From Acheta domesticus (taxonomy: Eukaryota > Arthropoda > Insecta > Orthoptera > Gryllidae): a DNA stretch of 64,000 nt. Shown here in pieces: positions 22,871 through 33,810 of this stretch. Each line of letters opens with the position of its first letter. The stretch's first letter is position 1. Both the position numbers and the translations under genes were made by a program. A model generated the notes under the pieces. That model made no database searches. It was not told the origin of the DNA and worked only from the letters and a program-made list of their open reading frames with translations. The stretch lies in assembly GCA_031308135.1 (NCBI GenBank), contig JAHLJT010008756.1, forward strand, positions 131,376,997 through 131,440,996, given 5' to 3'.

Positions 22871-23330
22871 TGGCGGGCGTGGTCGGGGAGGGGGAGGGGA
22901 ATTTCGATTCCGAGATGATGTTCGGTAACTGGGATTGGAGGTGAATGAGATTTTTTTATAAGTCGGGGGCGCTATGACAAGGGCCTGGGCCGGCGCAAAG
23001 TTTCCAAAAGTTTGCTCGCGCGCCCGCTAACCCCGCCCTTGGTTCCCAGAAAGACCGAGACCCTTAGTCGTGCGAAGCGCTGAGAGAAAGGAAGGGCCGG
23101 ATGGAAAGCGAAGACGATGTGGTCGTCACGGAAACGAAATCGGGAGACCATGCTGGGTGCGGAAATGTAGATTCATGACTAACAATCTGTCGGACAGGAA
23201 GGAATATTGCAATTCAGGAGAACTGTGGCGATGATGGTATAACGCACATTTTCAACAAGTTTTGGACATTAAAGGCTCTTAATGTTTACTGTTGACTACT
23301 GTTACTATGTTTTTTCTCATTTTATGATGC
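22871..23330. other. Island flank, nothing further recognised
   Basis: CpG content declines toward 23100 and the DNA becomes AT-rich. No gene or repeat was seen. Confidence 0.35.
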
Positions 23331-23334
23331 ACAT

Positions 23335-23815
23335 GCAGGGCGGGCCAGGGCTGGGGATGGGCGCGGCGGGAGGGGCGGGAGTTAGGAGGGTTGGGGTGTG
23401 GCGGGAGCGGTGGCGGTGGCGTGGGTTATTAGCGGGGCGGAGGCATGGCGGGGGTGGGGCGGGAGTGGGGCGTGGGTATGGCGGGGATGTGGCGGGGTGA
23501 TGGGCGGGGCGGGGGGAGCGTGAAGGTGACGGGGCGGGGCGGGGGCGAGGGCGGCGGCGAGGGCGGGGGCGAGGGCGGGGGCGAGAGCGGGGGCGAGGGC
23601 GGCGGCGAGGGCGGGGGCGAGGGCGGCGGCGAGGGCGGGGGCGAGGGCGGGGGCGAGGGCGGCGGCGAGGGTGGGGGCGAGGGAGGGGGCGAGGGAGGGA
23701 GCGAGGGCGAGGGAGGGGGCGAGGGAGGGGGCGAGGGAGGGGGCGAGGGAGGGGGCGAGGGAGGGGGCGAGGGAGGGGGCGAGGGCGGTGCGGTGCGGGA
23801 ACAAGAACAGTGATG
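23335..23815. repeat. G-rich minisatellite with a 12-base unit
   Basis: After degenerate GGCGGGG words, 23540-23795 is a near-perfect array of GAGGGCGGGGGC and variant GAGGGAGGGGGC units. Its minus strand gives Ala-Pro-Ser-Leu and Pro-rich frames and its plus strand gives Gly-Glu repeats, all without stops. Every unit carries G-runs, so the array should form many G-quadruplexes. Confidence 0.95.
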
Positions 23816-23929
23816 GCGAGGGCGGCTGCGGCGGCAACGGCGACGTCGGCGGTGACGGTGGCGGTGTGACACGTGTAGCCTCGGAATTAAAGCTGCCTCG
23901 GGGCGGGGTGGGCGGCGGGGACGCTGTAA

Positions 23930-24060
23930 AACATTTCATAGCGCGACGCGACCGCTCTCGAAAATTAAAACACGCGCCCTCTTTATTAAGGATGTAAACA
24001 GGGCGGGGCCTCCGCCGATTGGCCCCGTGGGCGGGAGCGAAAGGTGTTGTCTGCCGCGGA
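23930..24060. promoter_or_regulatory. Promoter-like segment
   Basis: In close order it holds TTAAAACACGCGCC (near 23965), a forkhead-type TGTAAACA (23993-24000), a GC-box GGGCGGGGCC (24001-24010) and an inverted CCAAT box ATTGG (24018-24022). This resembles a TATA-less CpG promoter. No transcript or initiator could be assigned. Confidence 0.35.
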
Positions 24061-24127
24061 ATTGCATCGTCTTCTCTACTTCTTTTGCATTGGATAGGAG
24101 TCGGCGCAGCGACAGTTCCGTTCTTAA

Positions 24128-24707
24128 CCCTGGAGAGGTGGCGGTTACCGGAGTTACGTTAGGGGTGGCGCGGTGTCTTTTCTGACCCTTTTAAGTTATT
24201 TCTTTATAAAATTATATTTAGTAAGAAATAAGTGCGAAATAAGTTATTTTAATAATTATCAATCATTTATAAGGTCGTATTAACTTAATGCATTATTATA
24301 AACAAACATGCAAATGAGGAATAAAAGGGCAAAATTTCATTTATCAAAATATCATTTATCTTTCATTTTATGTAGTGACTCCATTTACATTTTCCTGAAT
24401 ATTTCAATGACAAAGGTATCAGAAAATTCAGTAAGTTTCATTTTCTAACATTGTTTTACATAAAAATAAACAATTTAATGAAAATGCTTCAAAGCCAATC
24501 AGCACAACTCAGTAAAAGTATGAAATTTAAGATGTTTGTATTGGTTTCCCAAATATTTATAAATAAATTATTACATATAAAATTTTGAAAATCTTTCAGA
24601 AAAAAGCAAAAAATGTGGTGAAAGGTATGTGGAATGTAAAGCGTAGGCAGCTGCAGCTAAGCAAATATGCGTGGAGTCACAAGAGACCCCGCGCCACCGC
24701 TCTCGGG
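24128..24707. mobile_element. piggyBac-like MITE 1
   Basis: TTAA at 24124-24127 and 24708-24711 frames a 580-base element. The left end reads CCCTGGAGAGGTGGCG, with GGTGGCGCGGTGTCTTTTCT shortly inside. The right end, reversed, reads CCCGAGAGCGGTGGCGCGGG followed by GTCTCTTG. TTAA targets and CCC-starting inverted repeats are diagnostic of piggyBac elements. The interior is AT-rich without a transposase. A 113-codon frame at 24585-24926 runs across the right boundary and has no recognised domain, so it is not called. Confidence 0.75.
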
Positions 24708-24711
24708 TTAA

Positions 24712-25270
24712 CTCTAGAAGAGCACATTGGGGTCTACCGAAACTCTTCAACATTTCAAATTCACACCGAGTGCAAATGTCTGATGACGGCTTTACGAAAT
24801 TTCGAATTAAACCATTGCCCTTCTGCTACTTACAATCTCAATTGGTGCCAACACTTCGCCGAGGTTAGAAGCTACTTCATCAGTGGTGCAACTGGGGTCT
24901 ACTGGCCCCCAATATATAGGTTCTGATTGTTCTGCACACAAATAATGTAATAGAAATGTTATTCTTCTTATAATTCTTATAGGATGTGACAATAGGAATT
25001 CCTAACATTTTCAGTGCATCTGCATTGTGGCGTAACGTGATTTAACGTGTATTTGTAATCATCCTTTAAAATTTGAAGAAAAATTATACGTTAATAAATG
25101 TGATAAATTTTACTACTTAAATTCCATTTTTTTCTTTTTGTTTTCATCCATTCTTCAATGAAAATAAAATACTCTTACACACTTTTGAATCACATATAAT
25201 ATTCTGTATCCTTTGTAACTATAAAAATCTTTGGGGTCCGAGAGACCCCAGTGCGCTGTTTATGTAACAA
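24712..25270. mobile_element. Possible second piggyBac-like element or nested ends
   Basis: The TTAA at 24708-24711 is also followed on the right by CTCTAGAAGAGCACATTGGG, resembling a piggyBac CCCTAGAA-type end. At 25232-25262 lies TTGGGGTCCGAGAGACCCCA followed by GTGCGCT, matching in inverse the GCACATTGGGGTCT phrase of the left end. A further GGGGTCTACTGGCCCCC hairpin is at 24893-24909. The expected right TTAA is not intact, so the right boundary is uncertain and the element may be composite. Confidence 0.4.
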
Positions 25271-25449
25271 AAATAAGTGTTTAGTTGCAGGTTTAAGGAG
25301 GAAGAAATGAAAATTGCTATTACATATATATTTTATCATACCTCTACGTCGTTATGGTACTAGCCACAATATTCTGAAAGGGTTTTTAAACTGTATAGTT
25401 TTTGTGCGGATTAGAGTTGTCTCAGTTTGATTGCCGCATGAAAACTTTT

Positions 25450-25808
25450 TTTTTTTTTTGAATTGAATTGAATTGCCTTATTTTACGTGGCGAGACTCAG
25501 GCCATGAGGCCTGCTCTTCCGTCTGACCACGCAAATTTCGCTACGCTCCTTTCACTAACTAGCGGAGAAAGAAGGTATTATCTCGGGCGACGAAACAGGC
25601 GATTTGAATTTAGCTCAGAGGCGTCATTTAGGCTTGAGGATCTTTTACATGCAAGTAAATCTACTAACATGGGCCAGCCGGCTTTACTTCCCCTCCGCGG
25701 ATACGAAGGATTTTTTCGCCCGTAAAAATCCACGGCTTCGATCGGGTTTGAACCCGCGAACTTGGGTATGACAGTCCGGCACGCTAACCGTCACACCATC
25801 GAATCCGC
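25450..25808 (-). mobile_element. SINE B, tRNA-headed, with AATTC tail
   Basis: AAAACTTTT flanks the element at 25441-25449 and 25809-25817, a 9-base target-site duplication. On the minus strand the head begins GCGGATTCGATGGTGTGACG. It carries an A-box-like TGACGGTTAGCGTGCC and a strong B-box GGTTCAAACCC. A non-tRNA body follows and the 3' end is AATTCAATTCAATTC plus an A-run. The sequence is distinct from SINE A. An 85-codon plus-strand frame within it is incidental. The copy looks intact and fairly young. Confidence 0.88.
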
Positions 25809-25817
25809 AAAACTTTT

Positions 25818-26990
25818 GAGAATGTCCGACGTTTTTCAAGAAAGTGTAGTATGAATGAGGCGTCTAGCGGCTGCATCGTGTACAAACAGATTTCTTTCGA
25901 CAAAAATCGCTCATGTATTTAAATTTTGTTGTTAGGTTATGTGAGATTGTGAGATTCGTGATATTTCATGTATCGGCGACGCAGAATTGAGTTCCCGGCT
26001 ATTCTGGTGAGTTTATTTTACTGACATGTGAAGACGGGAGAATATTGAGAATCCGTTTCTGCAACCTAGATTTCATTTATTGGGAACGTTTTTTTGTAAG
26101 GACTAAAGCCCTCGCAGCCGCAAAAATGCATGTTCTAGGGATGATTACTACCTTCCTATTTTTTCTCTTCAACTTTCATTAAATCTTAGAAATCGTACTC
26201 GACCAAAACCCATGTAAACTAATTTAGCCAGCACAATTCATTTATGACCATGTAGAGCACTAAGCATTGTCTTACGGCAACTCGTATAGAAATCGTACAG
26301 AACATGTAAATATAACTTTCAGCTTTCTTATACTTCTAATTTATGAGGTTGAAGTTTCCGTATAGTTTCTCTATGAGAATCTGCATGAAATGGCTACCGA
26401 GTGAAAAGACCTTTAGATAAATGAATAGGTGTAATCACGGGGTAACCGAGTTAATGTAATTGTCACGAAAGAAAACAAAAATCTTAGGTACCAGAGCAGT
26501 ATTAGAAAATTTGAACATTAGTCAGGAACGTTTTAATAGGCAAGACCGCAGCTTAAGAGTATTTCAAAGTTCAGCAAGAATTAGCGAACAATTTTATAAT
26601 GCTGTTGCTAAGATTTAATATATAATTCTAAAATATTCGGTATCGAACACATCAATATTATTGTGAAACGTATATTAAACTTTCTGGCTGGTCTGCTGGT
26701 TTTCTAAAGCGAGCATTTTTAGATTGACCCCAAATAGATCCCTCGAAAGAAAATTCTAAATTTGATCATCTACGCATTGTAATTTATCTGGTCGCAATGA
26801 AATTTCAATTATTTTCGATTTGCATGAAGAATTGTGGACGTATACCGAGTGGAGGCCTAGAAGGAAAGAGGGGTAGATTGTTAAACGTATATAGACCAAC
26901 GATAACCCTGCTGGATTGAACTTAGAATGTCAATAATGCGTCATCACAAGGTCGTTCCTGCAGTGGTCACAATTTTTCACTCCATTGACG
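25818..26990. other. AT-rich intergenic DNA
   Basis: No gene, repeat or element recognised on either strand. Confidence 0.35.
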
Positions 26991-27039
26991 AATGAAGGGC
27001 AACATATGTAACGTAACAGCTGGCCCCGTCACCCCGCTG

Positions 27040-27615
27040 TTCACATCACCCTCACCACCCCGGCTCCCGGCTCCCGGCTCCCGCCCCCCCCACTGGCCCC
27101 GCACCTATCACCTCTGCCGCACCCATCGCCCTTGTCCCCCGCCCCCGCCCGCCGCCCCCGCCGCCCCCGCCTCCCCCGGTGCCCCCGCCGCCCCCGCCGC
27201 CCCCGCCGCCCCCATCGCCCCCGTCGCCCACGCCGCCCACGCCGCGCCCGCCTCGCCCGCCGCGCCCGCCGCGCCCGCCGCCCCAGCCGCCTTCAACACT
27301 CCCGATGCCCACTTCACCCACACCACTACGCCGCCCCCGCCGCACCCTCTAACCCCACCGCCCCGAAAACCCCTCCATCCCATCGTCACCACCCCCATCG
27401 CACCGTCACCACCCCGAGCGTCCCCACCATCCCATCTCCCAGCCCCTCACTGCTCCCGCTCTCCACCTCTCCCACCGTCCCACCTCCATCACCCTCCCAC
27501 TGTCCCCACCCTTCTCACCACCTCATCGCCTCCATCGGCCCATCTCCCTCACCACCCACCCTCCTCCCCCGACCCCTCCATCTCCATCGCCCTGCCGATC
27601 CCTCCACCGACTCTT
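27040..27615. repeat. C-rich minisatellite-like tract
   Basis: The plus strand consists of CCGCCCCCG and CCGCGCCCG triplet-like blocks, becoming CCCATC/CACC-rich to the right. Frames rich in Pro and Ala on plus and in Gly on minus are artefacts. The C-rich plus strand implies G-quadruplex potential on the minus strand. Confidence 0.9.
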
Positions 27616-28049
27616 GATTAATGGTCGCAGGCGCTGGCAGGGCGGGCGGGGGCGTCCGTGATGAGGCCGGTGCGAAAAATCCCTTTTGCTGGGCGCGCGT
27701 CGGCGCTGGTCACGCCGCTGGCCCGTGGCGCCCGCTGGACCGGCACTCGGCGCCGGGCCGTCCTGTTAATGACGGCGGAGCCAACTGCCCGCGTGCGCAG
27801 GCCTCTGTCGAATACCTGCGCGCCCGCCGCGCGGCCGAGCGAAGTTCCGTTCCGCTGCAGCGCGCGCGCGGGCCGCTGGGTTGATTGATTCATTGGGAAA
27901 GAAGAGCCGGACGGGCGATGAGTAATCGACGTTTCTACTTCAACAAGGGGCGCTGGCGTCTGTGTTGATACGGCTGTCTGTGTGTGTGAGTGCGTTGTGC
28001 GCCGGGATCGCAGTTGTGTGACAGCAGACGGATGTCCAAAGAGAGCGTC
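27616..28049. promoter_or_regulatory. CpG island, unique sequence
   Basis: CpG-dense, non-repetitive DNA with TTAATGGTCGC at about 27618 and TTAATGACGGCGG at about 27765, followed by TTGATTGATTCATTGG near 27881. The mix of homeodomain-like TAAT words within CpG-rich sequence resembles other islands of this window. Function is not shown by the sequence. Confidence 0.3.
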
Positions 28050-28330
28050 GTTGGAGTTGAAGTTCCAGTGTCTACAAAATGATGTTTGGGTCGATTGTCT
28101 GACTTTGCTGGCTAGCTAACTGCGTCTCCTTTGCCGGAGCCTAGTTAATTCATAATTAAAAAGTGTTCCTATTTTTTTGCAATTGTTTACTAATTGTGAA
28201 TTGAATGGTTTTACATTCTTTGTTGAATCAATTGCTTAACAAGTCGACGCATTAGTAATGGTTGGAGGATGCAAATATCTTATGGATTTCGAAATATGAT
28301 TGTTTTTTGACAGGATATAATTAGAGAAGG
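28050..28330. repeat. Left copy of duplicated gap flank
   Basis: These 281 bases recur at 29331-29610 with few differences, in direct orientation, immediately on the other side of the N run. Small indels and substitutions (for example GATGTTTGGG against GAGGTTTGGG) suggest two haplotype or read-error versions of one locus and not a genuine duplication. Confidence 0.9.
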
Positions 28331-29330
28331 NNNNNNNNNNNNNNNNNNNNNNNNNNNNNNNNNNNNNNNNNNNNNNNNNNNNNNNNNNNNNNNNNNNNNN
28401 NNNNNNNNNNNNNNNNNNNNNNNNNNNNNNNNNNNNNNNNNNNNNNNNNNNNNNNNNNNNNNNNNNNNNNNNNNNNNNNNNNNNNNNNNNNNNNNNNNNN
28501 NNNNNNNNNNNNNNNNNNNNNNNNNNNNNNNNNNNNNNNNNNNNNNNNNNNNNNNNNNNNNNNNNNNNNNNNNNNNNNNNNNNNNNNNNNNNNNNNNNNN
28601 NNNNNNNNNNNNNNNNNNNNNNNNNNNNNNNNNNNNNNNNNNNNNNNNNNNNNNNNNNNNNNNNNNNNNNNNNNNNNNNNNNNNNNNNNNNNNNNNNNNN
28701 NNNNNNNNNNNNNNNNNNNNNNNNNNNNNNNNNNNNNNNNNNNNNNNNNNNNNNNNNNNNNNNNNNNNNNNNNNNNNNNNNNNNNNNNNNNNNNNNNNNN
28801 NNNNNNNNNNNNNNNNNNNNNNNNNNNNNNNNNNNNNNNNNNNNNNNNNNNNNNNNNNNNNNNNNNNNNNNNNNNNNNNNNNNNNNNNNNNNNNNNNNNN
28901 NNNNNNNNNNNNNNNNNNNNNNNNNNNNNNNNNNNNNNNNNNNNNNNNNNNNNNNNNNNNNNNNNNNNNNNNNNNNNNNNNNNNNNNNNNNNNNNNNNNN
29001 NNNNNNNNNNNNNNNNNNNNNNNNNNNNNNNNNNNNNNNNNNNNNNNNNNNNNNNNNNNNNNNNNNNNNNNNNNNNNNNNNNNNNNNNNNNNNNNNNNNN
29101 NNNNNNNNNNNNNNNNNNNNNNNNNNNNNNNNNNNNNNNNNNNNNNNNNNNNNNNNNNNNNNNNNNNNNNNNNNNNNNNNNNNNNNNNNNNNNNNNNNNN
29201 NNNNNNNNNNNNNNNNNNNNNNNNNNNNNNNNNNNNNNNNNNNNNNNNNNNNNNNNNNNNNNNNNNNNNNNNNNNNNNNNNNNNNNNNNNNNNNNNNNNN
29301 NNNNNNNNNNNNNNNNNNNNNNNNNNNNNN
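28331..29330. other. Assembly gap, exactly 1,000 N
   Basis: The round length indicates a placeholder of unknown true size. The direct duplication of its flanks suggests that two contig ends overlap and the true gap may be zero or negative. Confidence 0.98.
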
Positions 29331-29610
29331 GTTGGAGTTGAAGTTCCAGTGTCTACAAAATGAGGTTTGGGTCGATTGTATGACTTTGCTGGCTAGCTAA
29401 CTGCGTCTCCTTTGCCGGAGCCTAGTTTAATTCATAATTAAAAAGTGTTCCTATTTTTTTGCAATTGTTACTAATTGTTGAATTGAATGGTTTTACATTC
29501 TTTGTTGAATCATTGCTTAACAAGTCTACGCATTAGTAATGGTTGGAGGATGCAAATATCTTATGGATTTCGAAATATGATTGTTTTTTGACAGGATATA
29601 ATAGAGTAGG
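29331..29610. repeat. Right copy of duplicated gap flank
   Basis: Near-identical to 28050-28330. The left copy breaks off in the position that corresponds to the first bases of the inverted repeat of foldback C (TAGAGWAGG), which suggests that the hairpin stopped contig extension. Confidence 0.9.
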
Positions 29611-30041
29611 GATAATCATCCACAACAGTCTCAGTTATAATATTTATATAATATACCTAAAGTTAACTTTCGGAAAACACTTTTCCCATCTTCAATGCGT
29701 CTTGTCAAGCAACGTGGATGACACACACACCCCCACACACTCACACACACAATGTACAAGAAGCGGCTATATTGGAGAATGGTGTCTGGAGAACGGTGGC
29801 TGATGAAAGGTGCCGCCATGTTGTGAAACTTATTCCACAAGATGGCGCTCATCTAGCCGTTCCTTGTTCAATTCTTATATATACACATACACCTGTTATG
29901 TTGTAAATGTTTACAGTAATCAACAATGCTTGACAAGACCCACTGAAGATGTGAAAAGTGTTTCCCGAAAGTTAACTTTCGGTATGTTATAATAAATATT
30001 ATAACTGATAGTTGTGGGTGATTATCCCTAACTCTCATTAT
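29598..30041. mobile_element. Foldback element C
   Basis: Arms of about 120 bases are inverted copies: AGGGATAATCATCCACAAC, AAAGTTAACTTTCGG and CTTGTCAAGCA on the left recur reversed on the right (CTTGACAAG, GAAAGTTAACTTTCGG, GGGTGATTATCCCT). The interior has a CACACA-rich stretch and a GGTGGCTGATGAAAGGTGCC segment but no open frame of note. It is unrelated in sequence to foldbacks A and B. Superfamily and target duplication are not resolved. Confidence 0.75.
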
Positions 30042-30239
30042 GGTATTACCACAAGATTTCTGCGACCTCCACGTAAGTGAGAAGATGTAGTTTGTACATT
30101 TTTTTCCCTTTCGTATATCATCAAACAACAAAGCCGTTAAATTGCAGTTTTATGAATAATTTCCGCAATATGAATAATTCAAACTGTTTATGTGACTTTT
30201 TCTCCCATCTCTTTTTTTTTTCCCCATTCCATTTAATTT
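30042..30239. other. AT-rich spacer
   Basis: Nothing recognised. Confidence 0.4.
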
Positions 30240-30620
30240 TGTCTCCAAATGGCAGAGATGTCGGCACCGTTTCTCGCGCGACTGCAATTAAGTTCACTCC
30301 TTTTCCGCGTAGTGGAACCGCAGGTGTTCATTACATCCTTGCGCAGTGTGCGACGGGCAGAGTGCGGTGGCGTACAGTCGCCCGGAGGGGCTACATCTGT
30401 ACACAGCTGCTGGCTGGCTGCGGTCCGGCCGCCGCACCGGACCCCGTTATGGCGTCGTATTTATGGCGCCCATTAAATAAATACATTCCGCTCTCTCGGT
30501 TATTGCCGGCATTCATTTTCGGAAGAATAGGAAAATGTTCACAAGTGCGGTTATAATTGCGCGTTTGCGCCACGGTTTTAAAAAAAACGTGGCGCCAACC
30601 CGCTTACCTCATTGCGCACT
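30240..30620. promoter_or_regulatory. CpG-rich candidate regulatory element
   Basis: Complex CpG-rich DNA with GTGGAACCGCAGGTG (Runx-like AACCGCA near 30317) and GTCGTATTTATGGCGCCC followed by ATTAAATAAATA near 30454-30483. TTTATGGC and ATTAAA words are typical Hox/Cdx-type sites. An inverted pair TGCGCCACG and CGTGGCGCC lies near 30564-30596. The call is an inference from motif density. Confidence 0.3.
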
Positions 30621-31660
30621 GGTCTCTTGCTGACGGGGTTGAAGGGATGAGCATCGTGAATGAATCACGTGACTGGTAATGGCACGTTAATCAAAAATCA
30701 CTAATTTCTAAGATTTATGAAGATAAGATTAATGATCAGCACAGATTTTAATGGAATGGATAGATTAAAAGTCCACTGCAGCTATATATTCCCTCTAGAC
30801 AACTGAATGTGGAGGAAGAGAGTAGGCCCTGCAATGCAAATTCTCAGTAGGTGATATCTTCCGATGATCTCATGAATAATTATAATTGGAAATTCTTTCC
30901 AAACGTCTAATTTTATATACGCTCTGGCGTAAGAATTGATATTCTTGTAACTGTTTTCTGCTTTTGAATATTTGAAGAATTCGGTACTTGTGCACCAAAA
31001 TATTGCATGGACCACAAATATTAGGATAAAAAATTTGTATCATCAGAAAAAAAATAGTTTTTCCAGGTTATCATTATTTAATCTCGAGACCTTGATTAAT
31101 GTATAAAAATATATTAATTTGTATTATTGTTCATTATTCGTAATAATTTTGCAGCCCGCATTTCAACGATTTTTTTATTGAATTGCAGTCGCTCTGTTTT
31201 TATTTCGATGTTGCTCTGCATATTATTTCCCCTTTTGCACATAGTTACTGAGTCAAATGATTCGAATGTATCATTGCCATTAGCACAGTGACATAGGTAA
31301 ACAATTTGAACGACAGCGTCAACCGAGAAACGATTATTGTGTTCTCTCTGCTGGAAAAATGACGGAGGTGAGGATATAAAGCAGCATTACTTTACACACT
31401 CCCTTCCGATTGCATTGCTCTCTTCTGGCTTTCCAGATGTTGAAGGGTAAATAATGAATTCAGAGATTAAGCGTCTTGCTTCATATGTCTTCATCTCCCT
31501 CTTCCTTCGTTCCGTCATCAAGTCTCGCACACATGTTAATCTCATCGGGCTCCCTCGCGTGGACTCTATTCCCATCACCCACCGCCCATGCCTCCATTTA
31601 ATAGGCTACTTACAAAATTTAATTACGAAAGATTCACGGTTTTTCCTCGCCGCTGCGCTG
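30621..31660. other. AT-rich intergenic DNA
   Basis: No gene, repeat or element recognised. Short frames at 30782-31015 and 31387-31578 have no domain. Confidence 0.35.
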
Positions 31661-32070
31661 CATCAAAAAAAAACCGCTTATTGCGCACTCGCGAGAACGC
31701 GGCGGGCGTCGTTATCCGCGGGCAGTGCGCGCGGCGGGCCGCTGGCGGCGCTGCCAGCGCCGCCGGCGCCATATTGTCCACGCCCGTAAATCGCGAAATG
31801 GCGGCCGGGAACAGAGGACGCGCGGCATCCACCCGTTTCCCATCGTTTCCTGCGTCCGTTGTTTCTACGCCGCGCGATTTTGTTTGGTTTTCCACTATAA
31901 ACGATCGCAGGTTCAATGCTATCTAGGCAATGAAACTTACTGTTTCGCCGGGAGCGTTACGAGCTAACAGATAAAGTGCGCGGTTTCGGTCCGCGTATTG
32001 TGCCGGGAGTGATAACTTCTTGTTTGCGATTCGCGCGTCGAGTGCGTCCTCGGAAAGCGCGCAGCTGTTG
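31661..32070. promoter_or_regulatory. CpG island, unique sequence
   Basis: CpG-dense and non-repetitive. It contains GCCGGCGCCATATTG (near 31763) and AAATGGCGGCCGGG (near 31796), both with YY1/Pho-type GCCAT cores in one orientation or the other, and a TCAAAAAAAAACCGC junction at its left edge. It could be a promoter or a Polycomb-type element. There is no evidence of an exon: the 110-codon frames on both strands look like CpG-island chance. Confidence 0.35.
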
Positions 32071-32800
32071 CTCTAAGTAAATGGAACCTCTTTACGTGCT
32101 GTACTTTTGGAAACGCGAACGAGATGAATTTTCATTTATCCGCTGTGTACGTGCTTATTGTTTAGGCGTTTCCAATCTGAATGTTCATGAAAACGCTGCT
32201 ATTCTTGCTTCTTGCAAATTCAGTAAAAATAGTAATAAAAAAGGAAAGCAGATAATACTGTAATACATGCACTGATACTTTGTATTACTATCTTACGTAC
32301 ACTGATTTTATCGTATTTACTTTGAGAGCTACAATATTCAAGACAACGAAATCAGAGAACGCCTAACAGTTAAAGGATGCAGCGAAATTAGTATAACCAT
32401 CTTACACGTAGTTACGGTAAAACAGTGTTGAGTTTTTCGTAACAGAACTGAAATTAGGTGATACATCAGAAATGGAAATAGTAGTCATGTGAAAAAAAAT
32501 GCATTTTGCTGATACTGATGTTTATTTGTTCATTATTAATTTCACTCGGAGAAATCTAACTACAAACTTAACTGTCTAAAACTCAAAGGCCATTTAATTC
32601 AAATACTACGGGTTAAATAATTGTGACACTACATTTAGATAAAATACCTATAAAGCTACGTTTGCTCGCATCATTATATGACAATTTTGGTCTAAAAGAA
32701 CTACAATTGCGCTTCACATTATCCTTGATTAAAAAATAGACACTTTTTTTAATACTTCTATAAATAAACCTACACAGCTTAGGCAGATTGAATGGTCTGC
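32071..32800. other. AT-rich intergenic DNA
   Basis: Nothing recognised on either strand. Confidence 0.4.
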
Positions 32801-33060
32801 GTATTCGGTCTTCTCTTTCCCTGAGTTCTTATAGTCTCATTGAGGTCTGCTTTATCGTTTGGGAGAAGTGCGCTGCTCTCGACGTCTCGCATTTCCAGTC
32901 TAATTGAACAGGCTGCCTGGCATGTGCTCGACGCCGGAGCGGGTTTCGGTCGGCCGCATGTCTTCAGCCCATTGAGCTTCGCTCGCAGCCGATCAGGCAA
33001 GTGCATCCCCGCCACCGACATTCTCGCCGCCTTCCCTGGCCTCGCAGGCTCCAGCGTCGA
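32801..33060. other. Left flank of C-rich island
   Basis: Moderately GC-rich unique sequence leading into the C-rich tract. Frames of 80 to 95 codons on both strands lack recognisable features. Confidence 0.3.
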
Positions 33061-33810
33061 GCCGATTCCGTCGCTCCTGCCACCCCCTCATCCACCTCGC
33101 CACGTTTACCGCTCCCGCCAACCCTGACTTCCTCTCCACCCCCATCCGCGCTAACTTCCTCATTGTCGAAAGTCCTGCCGATGCCGTTGCCCGTGCCACC
33201 ACCGTCGAACCTTCCGCCCCCGACGCCCCCGGCGCTGCCGCCCCCCTCCGCCCCCGCGGCCCCGCCGACCACGCGCCCACGCCACTCACGCCCTCGCCGC
33301 CCCGCCCCACTCCCCCGCCCCCGCTCTCCCGCCACCCCGCCGCCCCCGCCGCCCCGCGGCCCCCCCGCCCACGCCGCTCATGCCGCCCGCGGCCCCGTCG
33401 CACTCTCCCGTCGCCCCGCTCCATTCTCCCGCCGCCCCGTCGGCCCGACACCCCCACCGCCCCGCTGCCCCGCCGCCTCCATCTTCCCCAACACCCCCGC
33501 CGTCCCCGCCGCCCTGTCGCCCCCGACGCCCCGTGGCCCCCGCTGCCCCCGTCGCCCTCGCCGCCTCTGCCGCCCCCTTCGCCCTTGATGTCCACCGCCG
33601 CCATCGCCCCCGCCATCCTCGCCGCCCCCGACGCCCCACCTCCCCCGCCGTTCCAGACGCCCCCGACGTTGCTCACCATTATCGTTGCCTCCACCACTCT
33701 CGTAGGCTCCGTCGATCTCGCCGGCACTGCCGCCCCGCTACCTCTACCACCCGGTGCACCGTCGACCCGTTGCAATCCGCCCTTGCTTGGCCGTCCCTCG
33801 CGCTCCTGAC
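33061..33810. repeat. C-rich degenerate simple-sequence tract
   Basis: CCCGCCGCCCC-type blocks dominate the plus strand. Minus-strand frames are Gly/Arg-rich (up to 260 codons) and plus-strand frames are Pro/Ala/Ser-rich. All frames lack stops because of composition, so no gene is called. Confidence 0.85.

Noticed and set aside
24585..24926. 113-codon plus-strand frame as a possible transposase fragment
   Set aside because: It crosses the right TTAA boundary of the piggyBac-like MITE, so it cannot belong to that element, and it has no DDE or zinc-ribbon motif.
25738..25808. Genuine tRNA gene on the minus strand
   Set aside because: The A- and B-boxes belong to the head of SINE B, which continues into a non-tRNA body and is bounded by target duplications. 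The same reasoning applies to the head of SINE A at 14340-14468.
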